A DNA stretch of 64,000 nucleotides from Galerina marginata (taxonomy: Eukaryota > Basidiomycota > Agaricomycetes > Agaricales > Galerinaceae), in assembly GCA_023014335.1 (NCBI GenBank), contig JAECYW010000004.1, forward strand, positions 1,736,001-1,800,000. Reading direction: 5' to 3'. Position numbers and translations under genes: made by a program. Shown here in pieces: positions 24,798 through 35,996 of the stretch (position 1 is the stretch's first letter; each line of letters starts with the position of its first letter). Under the pieces are notes generated by a model. It worked only from the letters and a program-made list of their open reading frames with translations. It made no database searches and was not told where the DNA came from.

Positions 24798-27585
24798 CGA
24801 AACTCGACTTGACTTGACGGCTTACTCGGAAAAACTGACGGCTTACGAGGCAAAAAGTACCGGAGATCTAGGTTGCTTGGATTTAATTACTGGACGTGGA
24901 CGGCGGATGCCTATTTCTTACTGGTGGCTGACACCGAGGATGGGTTGTATTTTTAAATGACTCAACATCTTGGCAGAAATCTGCTTTGATTCACTAACTT
25001 ACTCACACAACGTCTTTCACGCTTGTCTTACGATCTCTCTGTATTTGAAGCTAGATAATTGTATATACACACTTAGTTTTTTTTTACCGGATGGATTGAT
25101 GTTGTCTTCCAACCCCTTGCCCCGGACCTGGCTCAAGGTCGAATTTTCCAATGCATTCTCTGCACCGAGCCTCGGTAATAATTTTTTCCTTCAGCTGCCT
25201 CTTGAACTTTCTGCTGTCGATGTCATTGATTCTGATTCATTCAAAACCTGTTTCGAGGGCTTGCCCAGCATCACGATCTATTTTTAAGTATTTCGTACTT
25301 GATATTTCAATTTCAAAATATGTATGTGACGACAATCATTTACATCTGCTTTGACACTAGGCGCACTGATGTCTTTCAGGAAGCCGGAAAAGTCTTCCAT
25401 AAGCATTCCAAAGTATAGTTTTGACGACCGGGAGAAAAATGTAGAGAAAAGCATCATTTAAACTTAAATTTGGCAATTCTTTCTCGTGGCACAGACATGC
25501 TTTGGCAGATTTTAACTTTTGTATCACTAAGAAAACAAAATGGCGAGAGAGTTTTATGCAGACAAGCAACCCAATCATTTTGGGACCAATAAATTTAAAG
25601 TTTAGGAAGGTTTATCGCGGTCCCGACAATATCATATAAAATTTAGAATATTGACATCTTTTTTCGTGACAGTAAAAAGGTTTCTAGGATTTTGGTCTGT
25701 TCTAGTAAAAAAAAATATTCGATCACTCAGTATTTTGGCCGGAAGGAAAGCAATTAAATCGTTTTAATTTTACCCTTTTGGGAGATTTCTTTTGTGTTAA
25801 TTCTTGTCATCGATCAGAAAAGACAAAAGGAAAGTTGGATTGAACGAATGCCAGTTTAATTACTCGAAAAACAATAAGACAATAAAATTTTTGTGAATAC
25901 AGAAAATAATTAACTAGTACTCGCCTTGTATCGCATTGTAACTACCATCTATCTAACACAGCCCAGCGGCTGGAGGAGATTTTCGTAGGATCATTTAAAA
26001 TCACGTGATGGTAGAGTCACCGAGCTCGGATCGAAGCTGAATCATACCATCCCTGTTTCCCTGCCGCCCTCACCGAACCTCGATGATCAACGTCAACGCG
26101 CGCGCCACCTCGGTCGTCGTTCGCTCAACGATGAACGGATATCATATCCTATAATCCTGCCAACCCAATTGTCATCCCACCCTCCGGCACGTTTCGTATC
26201 GGAGATGCCAGTGGTGGATCGAGTTGCCGCTCGTAATGGCTCCTCCGAGTCGCCGGTCCAGGGGGAATGCAGGTCTAGAAGGTGTCGGTGATCTACCGGT
26301 TTGGTCCTCCTCTACCGAGCCTTGCCTTCAGCCTCAATGACCCGTCCGCCTCCTGCAATTGATCACGTATACTAGGTGACACTTGGTGATACTTTGTGAT
26401 ACTGTGATACCTGGTGATCCTTTGTGATACTCTGTGATACTTCGTGATACTTTTGATCCAAAAGGGTTCGTGAGACTTCGTGAGGCGTGAGACTTTGAGG
26501 GGTATCACGAGAGGTTCACGGGCTCACGAAGTATCAAAGTTTCATGATACTTTCCAATATAGACGCTGGTAAGAGAATGGCCGGGCCGGTGACCCAAACC
26601 AATGCTGTCCGAAAGCGGTGAACGTCGCACAACACTGGGAGCTGATGATCAACCTGGACGTATTGTAAATGTTTTAATATTGCTAATATGTACGGTTTAA
26701 CTAATTTTCCACTTCTCCCAGCTTTCTAGGCCTCTTTCCCTCCTGGCCCGTCCCGCACATCAAGTCCTGAAGAACGTGCTCGTCTTGCTTTTATTCTCAC
26801 CCCACAACCTCACCACTCATTCGAGCCACAATTTTTTTAAATATTGGATGAGGAGCCCGTCGTACTGCTGCTTCGACAGCACGAACCCTTCGGGGCTCGG
26901 CAAGGCAGCCGCTCTGCCAAGGTGATGAGGACAGCCATCCTCTGAATCGTACTGCAGGCTGCGCTGCGACTGGAACGCCGCGTTGAGTTCGCTCCGCCTC
27001 GGGTGGAGGTGCAGGGACCCTAATTCGTGAGATTTAATTTTGAAATGAAGCTCAACCAGGTTTAACTCGTAACCAGTATCGTGGAGCCAAAGTCGCGTTA
27101 TCGAATACAACACCACCACCGCGTATCTTGTTCTAAGTTTCAAGGTACCTGTTATTCTCTCAAAGAAGATCAATCTACTATTTGAGAACAGGCTTTGTCT
27201 GAAATAGAAAGAACAAGCGCCACGGCCTCCTCTACTATTTCGGAACGTGCTTTGTCTGGAAATAGAACAAGCGCCACGGTCGCATAAAGTTCGTCAAAAC
27301 CGACGCCTCTCCTCAAAAAGTCAGTTAATAAACTCGAGGGTCTTGTCGTCTTGCTCCCTACTGCTCCGTACCTCACTTTCACTCTATCTATCCACCAAAT
27401 CCTCCATCAATGTATCAGCCACAACGTTTGTGCTTTCTGCATGTCTCTCGTTACAGAGGTCACGATTTTTGTCATTAGGGTCCATAGGAGAACGACTAGC
27501 CAAAATCCAGCAAAGAAATATCACTAACTCAGATCTGGGGTCTTCTACCGTGCCTCTGCATCGTGAAGTGCCAGCTTCGAAGAGG
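24798..27585. other. AT-rich intergenic region
   Basis: About 2.8 kb between GTR2 and the transposase. From 25.0 to 25.95 kb it is markedly AT-rich with homopolymer runs and no coding frame over about 100 codons. The 26.3-26.6 kb part holds a short tandem/inverted repeat (listed separately). Minus-strand frames at 26.8-27.4 kb have no recognised motif. It may include the 5' flank of the transposon. Confidence 0.5.
26370..26555. repeat. GTGATACTT short tandem repeat with inverted continuation
   Basis: From about 26370 to 26455 the plus strand repeats variants of gtgatactt/gtgatactctg, around ten degenerate copies of an 8-11 bp unit. The following 100 bp holds the complement (gtatcacga, cacgaagtatcaaag), so the two halves can pair into an imperfect hairpin. 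For example, tgatacttcgtg near 26440 pairs with cacgaagtatca near 26525. Confidence 0.75.
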
Positions 27586-30500
27586 ATGTCAACAAAAGAA
27601 AAACTAGAGGCCATATCACGGCGCAACCAAGTTATTTCAATAGCCCCAGAGTCCACAGTAGTCGCCCAGGCCACTGCGCTACCCGAGGTTCAGAGGTCAA
27701 CATCCAGTCCCGGAGGTGGGTCTAAAAGTCTATTTGCTTTATATTTCTCTCTGACCCATTCGAAGGCGAGTGTTTGCACGCTCGCAAGGACCCTGTTCAG
27801 GAGCTTGATGTGACCCAGACCTTCAGCAAGCTTTCATTAGGACCGGCTCGCGTGCAGGGTTCTCAACTCCGAAGGTCTGGTTCGAGGCTCAATCCCGAGC
27901 TGTACAACACTGGTATGAGTTCTATCGATCTCCCCCATTATTATCCACTGACATTCAAGTAGAGCGTTACCGCCACGAAGGGATGAAGTTACGGAACATC
28001 CAGTCATCCGTCTTGCTTTCGTCTTTCAACTCTCTGCTGCAAAATCTTTTCGCAGGAGCCTCTCAGGTGGCCTCATCTGCATTCCTTTCCGGATCAAAAC
28101 AGATCCGACATCAAACTCTCGTTGAGGCTCGGGGACCCGGTGGCCTGACCAATCTGGACAAGAAATGTCTCGAAGATTCGCCAACTGATATCCGCTCTGC
28201 ATATAGAATGTTCGACAGCCTCGATCCCATCGTAACTGTCTATGCATGCTGTCCTGACATTGCATGCTCTGCGATCTACCCTCCCAAAGACGGCATATAC
28301 GAATATCCCCTGCGTTGCACCGAGCCCAAGATTGGATGTGGAACACCCTGCAACAAGGTACTCGTCGGAAAGTGCACAGTGATCGAGGGCAGAAACGTCC
28401 CTCGACCACTGAAGCCATATTCTTATCATCACTTCAATGACCAGGTAGCTGCTATGTTATCCCGGCCCCATATCGAAGAAGCTATCGAATCTTACATGGT
28501 TACTGGAGCGCTGAAAGAGGAGCTGTCGGACATTATATCGTCCAAGGCTCTTCGTGAGTTTTATGACATTTCCGGAGCACCTTTTCTGAGGCAAGAGGGA
28601 ACGGAGCTGCGTCTTGTCTGGGGGTTTGCGGCGGACTGGTTCAACCCCCTATCCAACAAGACAGCTGGAAAGGCCATATCTACGGGGGTCCTTGCGATGG
28701 TTTGTTTAAGCCTACCTCCAGAAATTCGGTACTTTGAGGAAAATATCTATCTTGTTGGGCTCATACCAGGTCCACGGGAGCCATTGCTTGGCGCTGTCAA
28801 TCATTTCATGGCGCCGCTTATGCATGACCTTCAAATTTCATATGAATGTGGGGTTTACTATTCGTCGACTTACAAATATCCCGCTGGACGCGTCTCCCGC
28901 TCAGGTGTCATCCCTGTCATTGCAGATACCCAGGCCTCTAAGAAAGTGACGGGAAACTGTGGGCACGGATCCAAATATTTCTGCTCTAGGTGTCGGCTTC
29001 CTCGGAAAGATATTGACAACATTGATCCCGAAACGTGGCCACCGGGACTTACACGTGCTGAACATGAAGTGTTTGCCGAAACTTGGCGAAGCGCACCTAG
29101 CAAGAGCAAGCAGAAATTACTTGCGAGCTCGCATGGTATTCGATGGTCCGCGTTGCTATTGCTCAAGTACTGGAAGCCAAGTGATTGGACGATCACCGAA
29201 GGGGTTCATGTACTTTTGCTCGGGATCGTTCCAAGGCATTGTCGAGATCTCTTAGGCCTTAACTTCGAGGATCTTCCAAGCGATGATAGTGAAGAGGAAG
29301 TCCCTTCACCAGAGGTTATGGACTCTGCAAGACGTGTTCTTGTTCATGGCACACCTGCGAAGCTACGTAAGCTGAAGAATAATGTTTTAGCTACACTTTG
29401 CAAGGAGAACAGCATCTTCATTCCACTGCCAGCCAAAGGTCGACGGTCAAAAAAAGACTTCATTGCAGCTTTACTGGTATGAATTTACTTCTATTGACTC
29501 GGCCAGCACAATCACTTATTTTTGGTTAGGCCCGCGCTGGAACTCCACTTGACAGTGAATTATGCTCAAGCACAGGAGATTTTGGGTTGGACATGCTGTT
29601 TGATGGCGGTGCAACATCTGAAGGCACTGTTAAAGATCAGCAGTATATTCCCGATTCCACTTCCATGAGTGCGACGCTCATCACCAAGCAGGCACTGAGC
29701 AAGATCAGAGAAGAGATAGCCGTTACTCTTCGACCAGTTTGGCAAGCCGCTCTCCCAGGCAACTTTGGATCTCCGGAGCATGGGAAACTTAAGGCTGATC
29801 AATGGAGGACGGCGCTTGAATTTGACATCCCAGTCTCCCTCATTCGCGCCCTTGCATTCCGCAAACCCACTGGAAGCATCACCGAGGATGCCCGTTTTCA
29901 CCAAATCGTTGCGCATACACTTGATCTGGCGATGGCGCTTGCATGGGGCCTTTCGCGACGCAGTTCGGAGTTCCATGCCCAGAAATATAACTTTTACATG
30001 AGACGCTATCTCGCCGGAATACAAATTTTGTTTCCAGACTATGCCCTGAAACCCAACCATCACTATGCACTCCATATCCCTGATATTCTCGTTCTCTTTG
30101 GTCCACTCCATGGAACATGGGCCTTCTTTTTAGAGCGTTTGATCGGCAGGTTGCAGAAAATAAAAACAAACTACAAGATCGGTGAGTTAATTTCGCAGCT
30201 GATCATAGATGTCCCTAATGTGATTTTGGCAGGGGAGATGGAGAACACCGAAATGCGTACATTTTGTAGGCGCGCCAGTTTGATACGCCTAATGGAATCC
30301 AGGGAATGCCCATCTGCGGTTCAGGAATCATGGGCTATATTCCGTTCTCACATGAACCTTCGAGACTTAAGCGAAGCGTTGCCACAGCACAGGCGCTCTG
30401 GGGAGTGCTTCGGGCCATACCCTGGCTCTCTGGACAAGGATGTCATGGATGCGTTCTCCGCGGCCTATTGCCCAGCGGGAAACTCAGGAGCCGATGTATT

Positions 30501-30969
30501 CTTCAGCGGTGACTCTGCTGAGATATACCACCAGTATGAACGAAGTGGAGTCCAGTACACCGACTATCAAACTTCGGAAAGAAACTGTCTAATCTATTAT
30601 AACGATTGTCCTGCAGTCGATCCCAAAGATGGCTCAAATTTGCATCCGGCCCAAATTCGACAGATCTTTCGGCATTCGTATTTCCACGGCAATCAGTTCT
30701 TCAATGACACCTACATTGCAGTGCATTCATATCTTCAGGTTAAATCCACCAGTGACCCTTTCTCATCTTTTAGGGATTTTCGAGCTGGGTTGTTCTATCA
30801 AGAGCCATCTCAGATAGTGAAAGTTATCAAGGCATCCCAGATCCATTGCCACGCAAATCAGCGTCCATGGGAAAAGTCACTTGTCGTCATGAGAGCAGTT
30901 GACAGAGTAAGTCGTCGTTGAATCTTCTTGAGATCCTGATTTAAAATTTATGACTCCTAGGATTATTAA
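27586..30969 (+). mobile_element. Tnp2-type (CACTA/EnSpm-like) transposase gene, apparently intact
   Basis: DNA transposon transposase of the Tnp2/Transposase_21 family. The N-terminal exon starts MSTKEKLEAISRRNQ, and further exons join ...PGGECLHARKDP and LYNTVERYRHEGMKLR in frame. A Cys-rich segment follows (CCPDIACSAIYPP ... CTEPKIGCGTPC). The core carries the family hallmarks LVWGFAADWFNPLSNKTAGK, STGVLAMVCLSLPPEIRY, YLVGLIPGPREPLL, GVIPVIADTQASKKV, CGHGSKYFCSRCRL, HGIRWSALLLLKYWKPSDW and EGVHVLLLGIVPRHCRDLLG. A C-terminal part continues from about 29530 (LGWTCCLM frame shifts correctly through the intron beginning about 29479). A further intron probably removes 30181-30232, and the end is DRDY at 30969. 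No frameshift or stop interrupts the spliced frame. I could not find convincing CACTA terminal repeats, so the element boundaries are open. Confidence 0.85.
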
Positions 30970-32706
30970 ATGCCTATTTCAACCACAACCTGCATAGTTC
31001 TACTGATGAGGGTTTTCGTACAACTGTCTAGTTAGCATATGTATATAATGATAAGGGCTCAGAAGAGACCCTGAGAACATGGAAAGCGGAAGAAGATCAA
31101 TACCACACCCGGCAAGGATCTGGAATCCAAAGGTGAAAGACTTAGATCGACTGCGCGGTCGTCGCCTCCGCCCTTCCTTCGTTGGTCGTTATTTGACTGC
31201 GTTGTCGTTTTTTCGCAAGGATATTGGTTGTTGAGTGGAGGTGGGAGGTGGTGTCGTAGGGAGGCTACGTACGAATCCTTAGAAAGAAGGTCACTCCCGG
31301 CACCAACGTTCGGAAGGATGGAACGGGCTTACCTCACTCATCGTTTGCCCAGAAGTCTACCCCCTACGAGTTACGCCGCCACGGTCAACATTAGCTCCGT
31401 GGCTTGAAGACTTGAGGCTCGACGCTCTACCCGATCTTAGCAGCTCGGTAACCTCGAAGCACCCAATGATGTTTCTGTAATGAACACGTCAAAAAAGCTC
31501 TGCCGCGGCGGCTTGGATAATAGCACGACGAGATAATGGCAAAAACGACCCAACTTACCTAGGCGGGAGTTTGGGCCGTGGACGTGCTTCCATCCCTTTG
31601 CCGCGGCAGCAATCGCACCTGCTTTCTATCGATCTTGTCATCTTCGTCTCGCCGCCGCTCTCGTGCTGGTCGCGCTCAGCCTAACAGCGGGGTTGGCTTC
31701 GTGGCGTCGACCAATCGAGGTTGGGGACGAGGTGACGATGGCGGCAGATGTGAAATGGGGTGGTTGGCCACAGGCCGTAGGCGAGGAGGAAGGTTTGGCA
31801 GACGCGAGAGTGGCAAGCAACGAATTGTTTGTCAGCCCTATGTCTCCGAGAAGCAACAGCACAAACTGTTGCTTCGGCACCGGTTGTCGTGTCCAATCCC
31901 ACACAAGAAGCAGCAGCTGCTTCTCCTGCTGGTTGAGCGGATCCGACCTCGAGATGGATGCGAGGAGGTGATGGGGTTGCTTTGAAGTAAGTGGTAAATT
32001 ATGGGTGCTGGGATAAAGAAATAAGCAATACGAGTCATGTTTCAACTCTGTTCTCAACATACCAGGCACATCGACCTCCAGGATCTCCCCTCACTGAATC
32101 TCAGCTGTTATCCCCATCCCATGTTCTTCCACTGCCGGCCCACATGCCTTGAAATGGCGAGAGCGAGGGGCACGCGGCGACGGGTCGGGTTTGCTCAGGT
32201 CGTAGATTGACGATACTGCGGGCTGTTGCCCGCGATGCACGAGATCTTTTGCATGGCGTAGTACCAGGACCACAGACATGAGAGTTAAGGTCAGGTTTGG
32301 TAGGTGCTGAGCGCTGAGCTGGGAAGGATGCGGTAAGCGGGCGATGAGGTCAGCATCCGAGATAGGGCGGCAGGACAAAGCCCCCCCGACATCGTGGTAT
32401 CTGTGATGGATTCAGATCTATTTTTGGATGTGGCGGTATTGCGGGAGATGCGCATTTTGGGGTGTTTTATTGGTTCTTTTAACCCAACCTAACAGGGCAA
32501 TGATCCTGAGATAAAGTGCTGCCAAAGGTGCGTCTATGATAGTCGCGTGTGCGAAACGAGACATAACTGTCGGCTTCGATGCGCATCACTGGTTATTCGC
32601 CCTTTGGCCAAGCATAACTGATTATTGATCTTTTGATCATGAGGGCCCAGATAATTAAAATCATGAACGACGGAGAAGTTTGTAACGACTGAAAGAATTA
32701 GTGATT
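30970..32706. other. intergenic, probable 3' flank of the transposon
   Basis: About 1.7 kb. Overlapping frames at 31.58-32.07 kb exist on both strands (135 and 143 codons), rich in Arg/Ser/Gly or Leu/Gln depending on strand, with no motif recognised. No tRNA-like or promoter structure was noticed. Confidence 0.4.
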
Positions 32707-34314
32707 TTAAAACGCTACTTGAATCCAGCCATCCAAACCCCCGTTTGAACCATAGCGGTATTCCCAGGAGCTGAGTTCATCTGACATCAAGCAGCAAAAA
32801 TGCGTTAATCCTTGACAACAGGTAGAGCGAATGGCGTCTAGGTGTAAAGACGTTGAACTGGACAAGTCGGCATCAGCTTCGCAGTTAACTTGCAGGGAAC
32901 TCAGGTTCGGGAACCACGTCAACCAACGTAGAAGATATCTCTAGGCATGGGGAATTAGTATTATGCACAACGTGTGTATCCAAAAGGTACTTACGAAGGA
33001 GTCGTCATCTAATCTATCTATGTCTAATTCCAGTGCATGTACATTTCTTATCGCCTTTAGGTTGATGTGTTGACCAAGCGTACATCTGCATTGCTTGGGA
33101 CCGCCCCTAGAGAAATTTTGGATATGGTGGGTTAGGTTAGAAGGAAACGAAATTGTGAGCACAAATTTTTCGGAGAAATCGAAATGGTTGGACGCCTCCA
33201 TGACCCGAACCAATAAAACAACAGCGTCACAATACGCCTGATGTTGCGGTCTGACAGTCCTAGTTAAGGGTTGAATTATGAGAGATGAGAGAAGGGAGGG
33301 GTTATCCATTTTCCACCCAGCATAATTCGCAGTGATTTGTGCGCTCTTGAGGGAATATGGAAGCACCAGGACTTGTGATGTATCGGCTAATTGTACTTTG
33401 GTGCGTCCAACCCGGCTCAGCAGTCGCAGACTCTCCAAAAGAGGATGACGGTTTATGAAGAGAGCCGGGAGGAGAATAGAGGCCCTGTCCCAAACGACCA
33501 TGCTGAACTTCTCCATTGAAGGGCATTGTAACAGTGCAATGGCATCACTGCAAACACGGACGCTTGAACATTCCAAGTCGACTTCGCAAATTGAGGTGCC
33601 TTGTAAGAAGGAGGGAAAGAGTTTTTGAAGAGCAGGGGCACGGAAAAAATCGGTGTGGATGCTGAGGAACAAGACTTCCTTCATGGTCTTGAGTACCTGG
33701 TTAGAGAAAACCTCTTGACTGTGGACATTCTGAGAGTTCAATTGCCTAGAATCGTGGATTTGATGGTGCGTAAAGTGGCAAGGACTAGACTCATCTGGGT
33801 CCCGAACCATTCGGCGTATATCGACCGACGAAAGTGACCCAAGGGCCGCAAGTAAGGACATTAGCGACTGCAGTACAAAGCTTTCTCCCAGAAGGTGATC
33901 ATCGGGGTAAAATTGAATGACGATGGACGAGGTATTGCGCGCCGAGGCGAATGCACAGATCTCCTTGCTGAATTCGACCAGGTGAAAAATGTCAATCTGA
34001 ATAGAAGTGCAATTTCCGTCCCCATGTCTGTGGAGATCCAGGTCCGGGAACGATGTTAAAATCAGAACTGCAAGACGGGGGATGTTGCCTTGCAGACGAA
34101 TGAGTGTAAGGGATACTTCCCATTCGAAGATTCCCAACAGGTGCAAGTATACGCGATAGCATTGGCTTCGGAGTGCACTGCACGTTCTCACAAGAGAAAT
34201 CAATGTTCCAACGTGGAAAGCGTGGTGAAGGACTAGAAGTATGAGGTCCAATGGCAGCGCAAGGATGGGAAAAGCTTCCTGATGATGCTGAGAGACCATA
34301 TCCCCCTCCTGCAT
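32707..34314 (-). CDS. F-box-like protein with degenerate leucine-rich repeat region
   Basis: Agaricomycete-type F-box protein, expected to bind Skp1 and present a substrate to an SCF ubiquitin ligase. The N-terminus has the F-box-like helix set FPILALPLDLILLVLHHAFH then LVRTCSALRSQCYRVYLHLL. The rest is Leu-rich with regularly spaced hydrophobic segments (LECSSVRVCSDAIALLQCPS, HPLLESLRLLSRV, ALELDIDRLDDDSF), as in the expanded fungal F-box/LRR families. One intron (donor after DDDSF, acceptor just before 32940) joins to a last exon reading RYLLRWLTWFPNLSSLQVN and ending GWIQVAF. The frame is open upstream to 34410; I take M at 34314 because it leaves a normal short leader before the F-box, and 34299 is also possible. 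The substrate is unknown. Confidence 0.6.
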
Positions 34315-35306
34315 ATTGGAGGTTAACGAACTTGAAAATAAACAGGAATAAGTTTGGTAGACTGACGACACTGGGGAAATTTGATTGAACGTCCCGTATA
34401 TCAGGTTCAAGTCGTTCGGTATGTATGGCCTCGTCCTGATCGTCCTGTAAGAGGCTTCTACTTAGTTTTAGACAGGAGGAATCATTAGAAAAATAACTGA
34501 CACATATACCAGATCGTTTCTTTTTCTGCCTTTTCTGTAACCCGAGCCAGAGAGGAAAAGATATATCGCGCTAAGACGAATGCTCAAAGTCAGCCAAATA
34601 GAGGTATAGTTAGGCGACTCACATGAATTTTGAGAACCTGAGGCTCATCTAAATCTTCACGCTGCGGCGAACTACTTTTTAAGTGTTCCGAAAAATGGTG
34701 AAGAGCTGTTGTCTGTGGCATAACCGCAATTGCATGGGAAGGAGCGAAGTCGGGTCATCTTTAAAGGACCTACTGGGTACAACACCTAATTTGTTCAAGC
34801 GTAAATCCTTGACACCGTTCAGGTGTGTTTGGCCGAATTGACGGGAGTCCAAAAAGCATATTTTGAGTCCCGAAAAGTAGATACAGCGTTTAGCGGATCC
34901 GTTAGATCTCTCACATTGGCGTATTGGGTCTGCGAATTGACCGCCCAAAGCAGGTACATCTGATGTCTAAATATGACCACAATTACCACAGGCACGGTCT
35001 GTCTCATCTTTGGCTTCCAAATTAGGAAAGAGATTTCCCTTCTGAGTTTTAGAAATGGTGCCTGATTGCAAATTTGTTGGGCCAGCTGGTAATTAATCCG
35101 TGTTCCAAGATGGAGGGTTGATCCAACACCGGACCTGCAAAGAAAATGTACCCATATATGGTGTTGACATTCGCTATTTACGGCGCCAACAAATACTGGA
35201 AACAAAACGCTAGCGGCGGAATCGCCACCTGACTCATATTTGTAAATTTACAAATAGGTGGAGAGAAAGTTCCTACTTTCACCCGGAAAGCAGCAGACCG
35301 TTGCAA
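34315..35306. other. spacer containing a dispersed repeat
   Basis: Frames on the minus strand between 34.68 and 35.2 kb look like a decayed coding element. The stretch around 34965-35073 resembles sequence around 50355-50543 (listed as repeats). Confidence 0.4.
34965..35073 (+). repeat. dispersed repeat, copy 1
   Basis: Shares tgtctaaatatgac, ccacag(g/t)cacg, ttggcttc and the near-identical tail ttagaaatggtgcctgatt with 50355-50543, in the same orientation. The copies differ by several indels, so they are old. Confidence 0.5.
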
Positions 35307-35996
35307 ATGTCCGTCAGACGCGTACGGTTTGCCGACCAAACCACAGTCCACTCACAACCTCCGACCAACATACTGCCTTCTTTATCTGTTCCATTGCAGC
35401 CTTTACCCACTGGACATACCACTTCTCGTCCAGTCCAATACCTTCCACAGTGTACACCATTTATCTCGCCTCTGCCCTTTTGGATGGATTCAAGTTCTCA
35501 GTTTTATGCCGGAAATACTCGAGTACACCGTTATTTCGAGCACTCCGCCGTGACTTGGAATCTAATGGATCCCTTGCCAATGATCACCCGGAATCAATGC
35601 ACTATCTCCAGTCGCATATCCTGTGTGCCAGCTACCGACCCGCCCTCGCGCTTTATTACTATCACGTCGCCACATCTACCGTGGCCTATTGAAGTTCGTG
35701 GGTCGGGTGCATTGTACATAACAGTGGACGACGTGTTCTACGCCATATATTGTTCCCTGCGCACTAATATCACGAAGTCGGAGTTCAACACGTTACTCCC
35801 CAAAGGCGACCAGCGGCGTGCTATTTACGCATACAAATGCCGTTATAGGAGGCATCGCAACCCCGAAATGTATGAGTCAGAGAAGCGGGGTGGGATGAAA
35901 AGGGTTGACTTCCTCATGGGGGATACACGCTTCCTCGGCATCTCTAACGTTTTCCATCGACCGGATAAATTGCAGCTCGATGTTACCTGGTGGTAA
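35307..35996 (+). CDS. DUF6699-type protein, single exon
   Basis: Protein of about 229 residues starting MSVRRVRFADQTTVHSQPP, with a Pro/Ser-rich N-terminal third. The conserved domain reads VTWNLMDPLPM, PPSRFITITSPHLPWPIEVR, YITVDDVFYAIYCSLRTNIT, EFNTLL, YKCRYRRHRNPEMYESEKRG, GMKRVDFLMGDTRFLGIS and ends with KLQLDVTWW. This pattern matches the DUF6699 family, common in Agaricomycetes and of unknown function. It is intact with one exon. The start is the ATG closest to the frame opening. Confidence 0.75.
   Translation: MSVRRVRFADQTTVHSQPPTNILPSLSVPLQPLPTGHTTSRPVQYLPQCTPFISPLPFWMDSSSQFYAGNTRVHRYFEHSAVTWNLMDPLPMITRNQCTISSRISCVPATDPPSRFITITSPHLPWPIEVRGSGALYITVDDVFYAIYCSLRTNITKSEFNTLLPKGDQRRAIYAYKCRYRRHRNPEMYESEKRGGMKRVDFLMGDTRFLGISNVFHRPDKLQLDVTWW

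Noticed and set aside
31578..32069. Overlapping 135- and 143-codon frames on both strands
   Set aside because: Arg/Ser/Gly or Leu/Gln bias on opposite strands of the same sequence, no motif and no splice-supported extension; probably transposon flank.
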